DNA of 5,666 bases. Source: UBA8518 sp041659585. GTDB lineage: Bacteria > Patescibacteriota > Minisyncoccia > Moranbacterales > UBA2206. Of this stretch, positions 1-5,152 are shown piece by piece. The notes under the pieces are model-generated. The model was not told where the DNA came from and ran no database searches. It was given only the letters and a program-made list of their open reading frames with translations. The stretch lies in contig JBAZXY010000094.1 of the NCBI GenBank assembly GCA_041659585.1, forward strand, positions 1-5,666. The letters run 5' to 3'. Position 1 is the stretch's first letter; each line of letters starts with the position of its first letter. The position numbers and the translations under genes are program-made.

Positions 1-633
1 ATTTTGGACACCATTCGCGAGATCATCGACCAGGAGGGTGGCAATCCCACGGCCTACAAGCTCCACAAGCACCTTGAGAGCCTCGGAATTGAGGTAGGCA
101 GCTTGAAAGGGACTATGCAGGTGATTGAGGCCTTGGAGAAAAAAGATCTCGTCAAACGGGACGAATCGAAGAAGCTGTTTTTGGTGGAAAATGATAATTA
201 CGCCAATTTTGAAAACATCTTTTCCATGCCAATGTATGGATTGGCTTCTTGCGGCGAAGCGCTGGCCTATGCTGATGGAAACGTGGACGGCTATTTGCAG
301 ATTTCCAAGAGTCTTTTTCGCCAGGAAAACCCCGCCAAGCTGTTCGCAGTGAAAGCCTTGGGAGATTCTATGAACAAAGACGGCATTGGTGACAGCGACT
401 ATGTGGTGTTTGAAAAATGTGAGGACTGTGAATATGAGGGCAAAATTGTCGTGGCGGTCATTAACGGCATGGCCACTATCAAGCGCTATAAGAAGCTGCC
501 TCACGGCATGATTGGCCTCTTCCCACAATCCACTAACCGCATTCATCAACCCATCTATCTGGATGAATCCGATGCTATTCTGGTGGCTGGAGTTTTCCGC
601 AAAGTCTTGCCGGTGGCTTTCGTGAGCCTATAA
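1..633 (+). CDS. LexA/UmuD-like S24 autopeptidase repressor, 5' end missing
   Basis: Probable SOS-type repressor: DNA-binding N-terminus plus self-cleaving serine/lysine peptidase. The reading frame is open to base 1. A TTG at 4 is an unlikely start because the LexA-like helix (LDTIREIID) already continues across it; about ten residues are probably missing. Counting from that TTG: a winged-helix region spans about 1-60 (NPTAYKLHKHLESLG, then EALEKKDLVKRD), a cleavage-site region YGLASCGEALA lies at 78-88, catalytic Ser122 lies in GDSM and general-base Lys160 in ATIKRY. The 38-residue Ser-Lys spacing fits LexA/UmuD. The scissile bond would be Cys83-Gly84, as in UmuD, instead of the Ala-Gly usual in LexA. 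The HTH domain makes a repressor more likely than UmuD. Whether it is the true LexA or a phage-type S24 regulator cannot be settled without the N-terminus or a recognised operator. A terminator follows at 679-703. Confidence 0.88.
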   Translation: MLDTIREIIDQEGGNPTAYKLHKHLESLGIEVGSLKGTMQVIEALEKKDLVKRDESKKLFLVENDNYANFENIFSMPMYGLASCGEALAYADGNVDGYLQISKSLFRQENPAKLFAVKALGDSMNKDGIGDSDYVVFEKCEDCEYEGKIVVAVINGMATIKRYKKLPHGMIGLFPQSTNRIHQPIYLDESDAILVAGVFRKVLPVAFVSL

Positions 634-651
634 TATTTTATTTAGGAAAAG

Positions 652-660
652 TTATCCACA
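652..660 (+). promoter_or_regulatory. DnaA box (perfect 9-mer)
   Basis: TTATCCACA matches the high-affinity consensus DnaA box exactly. It lies between the repressor gene and the nrdR promoter, about 50 bp upstream of the -10. Only one copy was seen, so this is not an origin. DnaA is known to regulate nrdAB in E. coli, so a regulatory role at a ribonucleotide reductase promoter is plausible but inferred. Confidence 0.5.
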
Positions 661-678
661 GTGTACAAAATTTCTAGG

Positions 679-703
679 AAAAATCGCCACTTGGCGATTT
701 TTT
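679..703 (+). terminator. Intrinsic terminator after the LexA-like gene
   Basis: A perfect inverted repeat (AAATCGCCA at 681-689, TGGCGATTT at 692-700) is extended by A-T pairs on both sides. The nominal loop is only two bases, so it must open to at least four. It ends in a run of six T (698-703). It closes the repressor transcript. The stem's right arm also contains the best -35 candidate of the next promoter. Confidence 0.8.
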
Positions 704-718
704 CAATTGTGGTATAAT
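691..718 (+). promoter_or_regulatory. Extended -10 promoter of the nrd operon
   Basis: A perfect TATAAT (713-718) is preceded by TGG, giving an extended -10 (TGGTATAAT, 710-718). A modest -35 (TTGGCG, 691-696) is 16 bp upstream and lies inside the terminator stem. Transcription would start near 725, leaving a leader of about 55 nt before nrdR. No other convincing promoter was seen before nrdD, the small glycyl-radical gene or nrdG, so this probably drives the whole reductase operon. Confidence 0.72.
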
Positions 719-729
719 GATATTACATT

Positions 730-745
730 ACACTATATGTAGTAG
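730..745 (+). promoter_or_regulatory. NrdR-box-like operator
   Basis: ACACTATATGTAGTAG fits the NrdR box consensus (acaCwATATnTwGtgt) at every core position and departs only in the last bases. It lies about 5-20 bp downstream of the predicted transcription start, where a bound repressor would block the operon. It directly precedes nrdR, so autoregulation is likely. NrdR boxes normally occur in pairs with 15-16 bp between them. No good partner was found at that spacing; a degenerate match abuts it at 747-762. Confidence 0.65.
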
Positions 746-780
746 AAAACTAGTTATAAAGCTAAAAGTTAATAAAATAT

Positions 781-1233
781 ATGAATTGTCCTTTTTGTAA
801 TAATGCCGAAACAAAAGTGGTTGATTCGCGCGATACCAATGAAGGGAAAATCACTCGCCGGCGTCGAGAGTGCGGTAAGTGCGGATCAAGATTTTCCACC
901 TATGAGGAAGTTGAATTATTGCGGCTGACCATTGTGAAAAAAAATGGAGAAAAAACGGAATATGATAAATCTAAGCTGGAGACCGGGATCAGACGAGCAT
1001 TGATCAAAAGACCAATCACGGAAGAGAAAATAATCAAGTTATTGGGAGACATTGAATACGCCATTCAAGCATTGGAAAAATCGGAAGTAACAACGAAAGA
1101 AATTGGCAAAATTGTTTTGAAAAAATTAAAGGAATTGGATGAGGTGGCCTATGTCAGATTTGCCAGTGTGTATAAATCATTTGGCAGTGTAGAGAGTTTT
1201 AAAAAAGAGCTGGACATGTTGGATAATAACTAA
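781..1233 (+). CDS. nrdR: Transcriptional repressor NrdR
   Basis: Nucleotide-sensing repressor of ribonucleotide reductase genes, 150 residues, the usual family length. The N-terminal zinc ribbon has Cys3, Cys6, Cys31 and Cys34 (MNCPFC and CGKCGSRF), with the characteristic VVDSRD segment at about 14-19 and the basic TRRRREC DNA-binding stretch at about 25-31. An ATP cone covers about 46-136 (VKKNGEKTEYDKSKL at its start, VAYVRFASVYKSF near its end) and binds ATP/dATP to set DNA binding. The ATG start is fixed by the first cysteine knuckle beginning at residue 3. No Shine-Dalgarno motif precedes it. It is the first gene of the reductase operon, with a NrdR-box-like palindrome in its leader. 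Identification is very secure. Confidence 0.97.
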   Translation: MNCPFCNNAETKVVDSRDTNEGKITRRRRECGKCGSRFSTYEEVELLRLTIVKKNGEKTEYDKSKLETGIRRALIKRPITEEKIIKLLGDIEYAIQALEKSEVTTKEIGKIVLKKLKELDEVAYVRFASVYKSFGSVESFKKELDMLDNN

Positions 1234-1273
1234 ACTTAATTCAAAAAACTGTATGCTGAAGAAAAACAAAAAT

Positions 1274-1294
1274 TTACCTACCGGAAAGGCGGGG
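1274..1294 (+). repeat. Possible small interspersed palindromic element (LPTGKAG-coding)
   Basis: TTACCTACCGGAAAGGCGGGG can fold as an imperfect hairpin (CCTACC at 1277-1282, GGCGGG at 1288-1293, loop GGAAA). Read in the nrdD frame it encodes LPTGKAG. I recall similar LPTGKAG/LPAGRQA strings in many unrelated predicted proteins of Candidate Phyla Radiation genomes, which suggests an interspersed intergenic element, but I cannot verify this here and only one copy lies in the window. It falls between the nrdR stop and the preferred nrdD start. Confidence 0.4.
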
Positions 1295-1366
1295 AAAGTG
1301 GGGGAAAAGGGAGAGATGAAAAAAACTATTAGTAAAAAAACAGAAGCAAAAAAAGAGGAATTGGTT

Positions 1367-3394
1367 ATGAAAGTCGTCAAGCGAAATGGCCGAGTGGCGA
1401 AATTCGATGTTGTTAAAGTAGCTAAGGCGGTAGAAAAGGCTCTAATGGCAACCGGAGAAGGGGGCAAAAAAGAAGCGGAGAAGGTGGCGAACAAGGTGGC
1501 TAAGCAATTAGAAAAAAGCGCTAAAAAAGGTTATGTCCCACAAATTGAGGAAATTCAGGATTTAGTGGAAAGAGTATTGATGATTTTGGATTTCGAAGAG
1601 ACTGCCAAGTCTTATATTTTATATCGCGAACAACACAGAAAAATTCGGGAAACAGAAGAGTCACTTAAGGAGGCTGTGGATTTGGTGGATAAATATATTC
1701 AAGAAATTGATTGGAAAGTGAAGGAGAATGCTAATATGGCCTATTCATTGCAGGGACTGAACAACTACATTGCTTCGATTGTAAGTGCTAACTATTGGAT
1801 GAATCGAGTGTATACCAAGGAAATTAGAATGGCTCATGAAGGTGGAGATATGCACATGCATGATTTGCAATTAGTGGCTGCCTATTGCTGCGGTTGGGAT
1901 TTACAGGATTTGTTGCGCCGAGGTTTCACTGGAGTAAGTGGGAAGGTTTCTTGTAAGCCGGCTAAGCACTTTGGTTCTATTTTGGGTCAAATGGTGAACT
2001 TCATCTATACCTTGCAAGGTGAGGTGGCTGGAGCGCAGGCTTTTTCTAATTTTGACACTCTTTTGGCACCTTTTGTGCGCTATGATAAGTTGAGCTATGC
2101 CAAAGTGAAGCAAGAAATTCAGTCTTTTGTTTTCAATATGAATGTATCCACTCGCGTTGGTTTTCAAACTCCGTTTTCTAATATTACCTTGGACATTACT
2201 CCGCCATCCACTTTAGCGAAAGAAGTGGTGGTGGTGGGTGGGGTGCCACAAAAAGAAACTTACGCTGACTTTCAAGAGGAAATGAACATGATTAATCGTG
2301 CTTTTGCAGAAGTGATGACTGAAGGAGATGCTGATGGTCGGATATTCACCTTCCCTATCCCGACCTATAATATTGGTAAAGATTTTAATTGGGAAGATAA
2401 GCGTTTCAATGCAATTTGGGAAATGACCGCTAAATATGGCATTCCGTATTTTGCTAATTTCATCAATTCTGATATGCATCCAGATGATGCGCGCTCGATG
2501 TGTTGCCGCTTGCGCCTGGATAATCGGGAATTGCATAAACGGGGCGGTGGATTGTTCGGAGCGAATCCGCTGACCGGTTCTATTGGAGTGGTAACGATCA
2601 ATTTGCCACGCTTAGGATATACTTCTAAGAATAAGAAAGAGTTTTATGCCGGACTGGATCATTTGATGGATCTGGCTAAAGATAGTTTGGAGACTAAGAG
2701 AAAACTAGTCGAGAGTCTGACAGATAAGGGACTCTATCCCTACACTAAAGTATATTTGGAAGCAATTAAAATGCGCAGAAATGAATATTGGGCGAATCAC
2801 TTCAGCACCATTGGACTAATTGGAATGAATGAAGCTCTTCTAAATTTGATTGGAAAGGATATCACCACTAAAGAAGGGCAGAAGCTAGCTGAGGAGATTC
2901 TGGTACATATGCGTGATCGCATGGTAAAATATCAAAAAGAAACCGGTAATATGTATAATTTGGAAGCCACTCCTGGCGAAGGCACGGCCTATCGCTTGGC
3001 TCGGTTAGATATCGTGAAATATCCAGACGCGAATTTTGCCAACACTCAGTCGGTGAAAGAAAAGGACGCCGCTCCATATTATACCAATTCTTCCCAATTG
3101 CCAGTTTATTTCACAGATGATATTTTTGAAGCACTAGATTTGCAAGAGAATATTCAAACTAAATATACCGGCGGAACAGTATTGCATGGATTTTTGGGAG
3201 AGAGAATTTTGGATATCGAATCGACTAAGCAGCTAGTGCGGAAAATTGCGGAAAATTATTCCTTGCCTTATTTCACTCTCACTCCGACTTTCAGTATTTG
3301 TCCGGTGCATGGCTATTTAAATGGCGAGCATAGCAATTGTCCGAAGTGTATGGCAGATCAGGGTGAAAAAGAATACCTTAAATCTGACAGGTAG
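1367..3394 (+). CDS. nrdD: Anaerobic ribonucleoside-triphosphate reductase body (NrdD), lacking its glycyl-radical loop
   Basis: Class III ribonucleotide reductase body, 675 residues. An ATP cone fills about 1-92 (MKVVKRNGRVAKFD). The catalytic barrel follows, with HMHDLQLVAAYCCGWD (Cys174, Cys175), the SMCCRLRLD segment (Cys379, Cys380, probable thiyl-radical region) and GLFGANPLTGSIGVVTINLPR. The C-terminal zinc site is Cys645, His648, Cys658 and Cys661 (CPVHGYL, then CPKC). Translation stops 14 residues later, so the RVxGY glycyl-radical loop, essential in this family, is absent here and lies in the next gene. Start choice: the frame is open back to ATG 1253 and also has ATG 1316. ATG 1367 has a GAGG eight bases upstream and gives the family's usual first residues, whereas the longer versions add a Lys-rich, low-complexity stretch. 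The gene sits 133 bp after nrdR without its own clear promoter. Confidence 0.95.
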   Translation: MKVVKRNGRVAKFDVVKVAKAVEKALMATGEGGKKEAEKVANKVAKQLEKSAKKGYVPQIEEIQDLVERVLMILDFEETAKSYILYREQHRKIRETEESLKEAVDLVDKYIQEIDWKVKENANMAYSLQGLNNYIASIVSANYWMNRVYTKEIRMAHEGGDMHMHDLQLVAAYCCGWDLQDLLRRGFTGVSGKVSCKPAKHFGSILGQMVNFIYTLQGEVAGAQAFSNFDTLLAPFVRYDKLSYAKVKQEIQSFVFNMNVSTRVGFQTPFSNITLDITPPSTLAKEVVVVGGVPQKETYADFQEEMNMINRAFAEVMTEGDADGRIFTFPIPTYNIGKDFNWEDKRFNAIWEMTAKYGIPYFANFINSDMHPDDARSMCCRLRLDNRELHKRGGGLFGANPLTGSIGVVTINLPRLGYTSKNKKEFYAGLDHLMDLAKDSLETKRKLVESLTDKGLYPYTKVYLEAIKMRRNEYWANHFSTIGLIGMNEALLNLIGKDITTKEGQKLAEEILVHMRDRMVKYQKETGNMYNLEATPGEGTAYRLARLDIVKYPDANFANTQSVKEKDAAPYYTNSSQLPVYFTDDIFEALDLQENIQTKYTGGTVLHGFLGERILDIESTKQLVRKIAENYSLPYFTLTPTFSICPVHGYLNGEHSNCPKCMADQGEKEYLKSDR

Positions 3395-3452
3395 AAATAA
3401 TTTTTTTAGCCATAAACTGATAATAGATAATTAAAATAAAAAAAGTAAATAG

Positions 3453-3489
3453 ATTCCTGGGCAAAGTTAGAAAAACGTTGTGCGGGAAT
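3453..3489 (+). other. Imperfect hairpin ahead of the glycyl-radical gene
   Basis: ATTCCTGGGCAA (3453-3464) and TTGTGCGGGAAT (3478-3489) pair at 11 of 12 positions, two of them G-U, around a 13-base loop. It ends nine bases before ATG 3499. There is no T-tract, so it is not a terminator. It might set translation or mRNA stability of the small subunit, or be chance. Its right arm covers an alternative TTG start at 3478. Confidence 0.3.
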
Positions 3490-3498
3490 AGAAAAAAG

Positions 3499-3759
3499 AT
3501 GGAGAAGTATATTTGCCACGATTGCGGAAAAACAATCGAGAAAAATGAAGAGTATATGCCGTATAAAGTAGGGAATGATGTATACGCCAAATGCAAGGCT
3601 TGTCACGCAGCTGATCCGGTTCTCAAGAACTTCCAGCGAGCAGAGGTGTATTCCAGGGTAGTAGGCTATATCCGACCGGTAGCACAATGGAATAAGGGTA
3701 AACAAGCGGAATTTGGAGATAGAAAGGAATACCTAACACCTCAGACTTGCGGTTGCTAG
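3499..3759 (+). CDS. Stand-alone glycyl-radical subunit of class III ribonucleotide reductase (zinc ribbon plus glycyl loop)
   Basis: An 86-residue protein that carries the piece missing from the NrdD body. Residues 49-78 match the NrdD C-terminal radical loop: EVYSRVVGYIRPV, then WNKGKQAEFGDRKEY. The radical would sit on Gly56. Before it is a zinc ribbon, Cys6, Cys9, Cys32 and Cys35 (YICHDCGK and KCKACH), additional to the zinc site retained in the body. The protein ends in TCGC (Cys84, Cys86). ATG 3499 is preferred; a TTG at 3478 would add seven residues. Neither has a strong Shine-Dalgarno. It is in a different frame from nrdD, with stops in all frames between them, and nrdG follows. Likely role: NrdG installs the radical on this subunit, which docks on the NrdD body to create the catalytic thiyl radical. 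Homology of the loop is clear; action in trans is inferred. Confidence 0.9.
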   Translation: MEKYICHDCGKTIEKNEEYMPYKVGNDVYAKCKACHAADPVLKNFQRAEVYSRVVGYIRPVAQWNKGKQAEFGDRKEYLTPQTCGC

Positions 3760-3779
3760 TTACGCAAAAAAAAGATAGT

Positions 3780-3817
3780 GGGGCAACTCCATCATAGCAG
3801 ATGGACGTTGCCCCTTT
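3780..3817 (+). terminator. Strong hairpin with a weak T-tract (attenuator or partial terminator)
   Basis: GGGGCAACTCCAT (3780-3792) pairs with ATGGACGTTGCCCC (3801-3814): eight plus five pairs, one bulged C at 3806 and an eight-base loop. Only three T follow on the + strand, whereas eight A precede it (3766-3773), so it would terminate better on the - strand, where no gene is seen. Lying between the glycyl-radical gene and nrdG, it may lower nrdG expression or protect the upstream mRNA's 3' end. Confidence 0.55.
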
Positions 3818-3834
3818 AATTGAAAAATAAATCT

Positions 3835-4530
3835 ATGATTATTGGAGGGTATCAAAAATTAACGCTCATTGATTATCCGGGGTGCATTGCCACCACTGTT
3901 TTTACGGTGGGATGTAATTTTCGCTGTCCTTTTTGTCATAATCCGGAATTGGTGGATTTACGTTTGGAGAGAGATGATCGCTCCGCCCAGGAATTTTTTG
4001 ATTTTCTGGCCAGAAGGGTGGGGAAGTTGGATGGCGTGTGTATCACTGGTGGCGAACCTACTCTGCAGCCGGATATCGTGGAATTTATTAGAAAAATCAA
4101 AGCTATGGGTTTTGCGGTGAAATTGGACTCCAATGGCACTAATCCGACGGTGCTGCAAAAATTGATTGATGAAAAATTGATTGATTATATCGCCATGGAC
4201 ATCAAGAGTCAGCCGGAAAAATATGATGCAGTGACTGGGGTGGTTGGGGATATTGTTAGGATAAAAAAGAGTGTGGCTTTGATTATGGTTAGCGGATTGC
4301 CGTATGAATTTCGCACCACGGTGGTGCCGGGTTTGCATGAAGAAGGTGATTTTGTGGTCATTGCGCAGTGGTTGAAAGGCGCCACGACCTATTATTTGCA
4401 GGAATATCGGGAGGAGCAAAAAATTTTGGATCCCAATTTAAAGCAGGAAACTAAGGGAAAGACGATTGATTTGGAAAAGATAAAAAAGAATATTAAACAT
4501 AATTTTGGGAAAGTAGAAATACGACGGTAA
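3835..4530 (+). CDS. nrdG: Anaerobic ribonucleotide reductase activating protein (radical SAM NrdG)
   Basis: Glycyl-radical activase: it cleaves S-adenosylmethionine with a 4Fe-4S cluster and abstracts hydrogen from the reductase glycine. The protein has 231 residues from ATG 3835, the longer NrdG type (E. coli NrdG is about 154). It opens with the family signature GGYQKLTLIDYPG. The cluster ligands are Cys27, Cys31 and Cys34 in GCNFRCPFCHNPEL. A SAM-binding TGGEPT lies at about 71-76, followed by KLDSNGTNP and DYIAMDIKS strands of the radical-SAM barrel. TTG 3820 would add five residues, but ATG 3835 matches the family start; no Shine-Dalgarno is visible. It lies downstream of the stand-alone glycyl-radical gene, whose Gly56 is its expected substrate. 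Related activases for pyruvate formate-lyase share the fold, but context favours NrdG. Confidence 0.95.
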   Translation: MIIGGYQKLTLIDYPGCIATTVFTVGCNFRCPFCHNPELVDLRLERDDRSAQEFFDFLARRVGKLDGVCITGGEPTLQPDIVEFIRKIKAMGFAVKLDSNGTNPTVLQKLIDEKLIDYIAMDIKSQPEKYDAVTGVVGDIVRIKKSVALIMVSGLPYEFRTTVVPGLHEEGDFVVIAQWLKGATTYYLQEYREEQKILDPNLKQETKGKTIDLEKIKKNIKHNFGKVEIRR

Positions 4531-4616
4531 TTTTAAATGAATTTTCAATTACTAAATGTTTAAAATGGGTTCATTTGGATTTCAATTAAAATTTAAAACT
4601 TAAAATTTATAATTTT
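4531..4616 (+). repeat. AT-rich intergenic spacer with short direct repeats
   Basis: This 86 bp gap is almost entirely A and T. It contains an exact 10-base direct repeat, TTAAAATTTA (4586-4595 and 4600-4609), and related words such as TTTTCAATT and TTTCAATT. It resembles the low-complexity ATTTAAAATT-type tracts common between genes of small AT-leaning genomes. No GC stem is present, so no intrinsic terminator for nrdG was found. Confidence 0.4.
4608..4613 (+). promoter_or_regulatory. -10 element just upstream of the DUF167 gene
   Basis: A perfect TATAAT ends nine bases before ATG 4623, with a poor -35 (TTAAAA, 4586-4591) at 16 bp. Transcription would begin near 4620, giving a nearly leaderless mRNA. 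This fits the absence of a Shine-Dalgarno, but TATAAT is easily found by chance in such AT-rich DNA. Confidence 0.4.
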
Positions 4617-4622
4617 TTGCGT

Positions 4623-4841
4623 ATGCGTATCTATGTCAAAGTCTCCCCGCGCTCTTCCCGAAATAAAGTTACGCAGATGGAGGAAGGGGAATATAAAGTG
4701 CATCTCACGGCTCCACCAGTTGACGGAGAAGCTAATATTATGCTAATAAAGATATTAGCGGAGCATTTTGGTGTTCCTAAGAGTTCTTTGCGTATAATCG
4801 GCGGGGCGTCCGCCAAAACCAAAATAGTCGAAATCGACTAA
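4623..4841 (+). CDS. DUF167 / YggU family protein
   Basis: A 72-residue member of the DUF167 (YggU/UPF0235) family, whose molecular function is not established. Family hallmarks visible: KVSPRSSRNKV at about 5-15, the diagnostic APPVDGEAN motif at about 31-39, then a helix (IMLIKILAEHFGVPKSSL) and the closing IIGGASAKTKIVEID. The length is normal for the family. ATG 4623 is preferred over TTG 4617 because the proteins usually begin immediately with the first beta strand. The gene is followed after 27 bp by a small unknown ORF, probably co-transcribed. Confidence 0.9.
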   Translation: MRIYVKVSPRSSRNKVTQMEEGEYKVHLTAPPVDGEANIMLIKILAEHFGVPKSSLRIIGGASAKTKIVEID

Positions 4842-4868
4842 AAACCTCAACACAAAGGGAGTTTTATT

Positions 4869-5060
4869 ATGATAGGCGGAATAGCTGGTAAATTATCAAT
4901 CATTAATATTTCAATTACAGATGTTCATGGTATTCCTCATTCAGCCATATTGAATTTGGATGGGAAGAATCCTAGTCAATTGGATGCTTCAGCTCACATC
5001 ATTCCCAAGGCGTTGGAATTGTTGCGAGAGATTGAAAAGGCATCTTCTGGTGGCAAATAG
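4869..5060 (+). CDS. Small hypothetical protein (63 aa)
   Basis: Not recognised. The ATG has one of the window's better Shine-Dalgarno sites, AAAGGGAG (4854-4861), seven bases upstream, which supports real translation. The protein has alternating hydrophobic segments compatible with two or three beta strands (KLSIINISITDVHG, HSAILNLDG) and an amphipathic C-terminal helix (PKALELLREIEKA), ending in a flexible SSGGK tail. There is no signal peptide, membrane segment or cysteine. It lies 27 bp after the DUF167 gene and just before a strong terminator, so it is probably the last gene of that transcript. Its function cannot be assigned. Confidence 0.7.
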   Translation: MIGGIAGKLSIINISITDVHGIPHSAILNLDGKNPSQLDASAHIIPKALELLREIEKASSGGK

Positions 5061-5099
5061 CCAAGTCATTAAGTATAGGTTGTAAAATGCAAAGCTGGC

Positions 5100-5133
5100 A
5101 GGCTGGTGAGAGAAAAACTCGCCAGCCTTTTTT
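5100..5133 (+). terminator. Strong intrinsic terminator
   Basis: AGGCTGGTGAG (5100-5110) pairs with CTCGCCAGCCT (5118-5128) through 11 pairs including one G-U, around a seven-base loop, followed by TTTTTT (5128-5133) and more T-rich sequence. This is a textbook Rho-independent terminator ending the DUF167/hypothetical transcript, just before the comEC promoter. Confidence 0.92.
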
Positions 5134-5137
5134 ATTT

Positions 5138-5146
5138 TGCTATAAT
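5138..5146 (+). promoter_or_regulatory. Extended -10 promoter of comEC, probably leaderless
   Basis: TGCTATAAT is a perfect extended -10 element. No good -35 is present; that position falls in the terminator stem. The hexamer ends six bases before ATG 5153, so the usual start of transcription coincides with the start codon, giving a leaderless mRNA. No Shine-Dalgarno is present. Confidence 0.6.
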
Positions 5147-5152
5147 ATGGTT

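Noticed and set aside
4..6. TTG as the true start of the LexA-like gene
   Set aside because: The helix before the helix-turn-helix normally starts several residues earlier and the frame is open to the window edge, so the gene is treated as 5'-truncated by the window.
747..762. Second NrdR box
   Set aside because: Only about 10 of 16 positions match and it abuts the first box, instead of having the 15-16 bp gap seen between paired NrdR boxes. No better match exists at the expected spacing.
1901..2601. Minus-strand ORFs inside nrdD
   Set aside because: They are antisense shadows of a strongly conserved coding sequence, have no recognisable protein features, and overlap one another.
3370..3500. 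Sequencing frameshift or intron splitting one nrdD gene
   Set aside because: The gap has stops in all frames and AT-rich non-coding character, is far too short for a self-splicing intron, and the small ORF begins with a complete extra zinc ribbon. A single indel would not restore a normal NrdD. Readthrough of the TAG at 3392 meets a TAA two codons later.
4841..4865. Hairpin hiding the Shine-Dalgarno of the 63-residue ORF
   Set aside because: AAAA-CTC can pair with GAG-TTTT with one bulge, but only three G-C-containing pairs hold it, too weak to claim as a regulatory structure.
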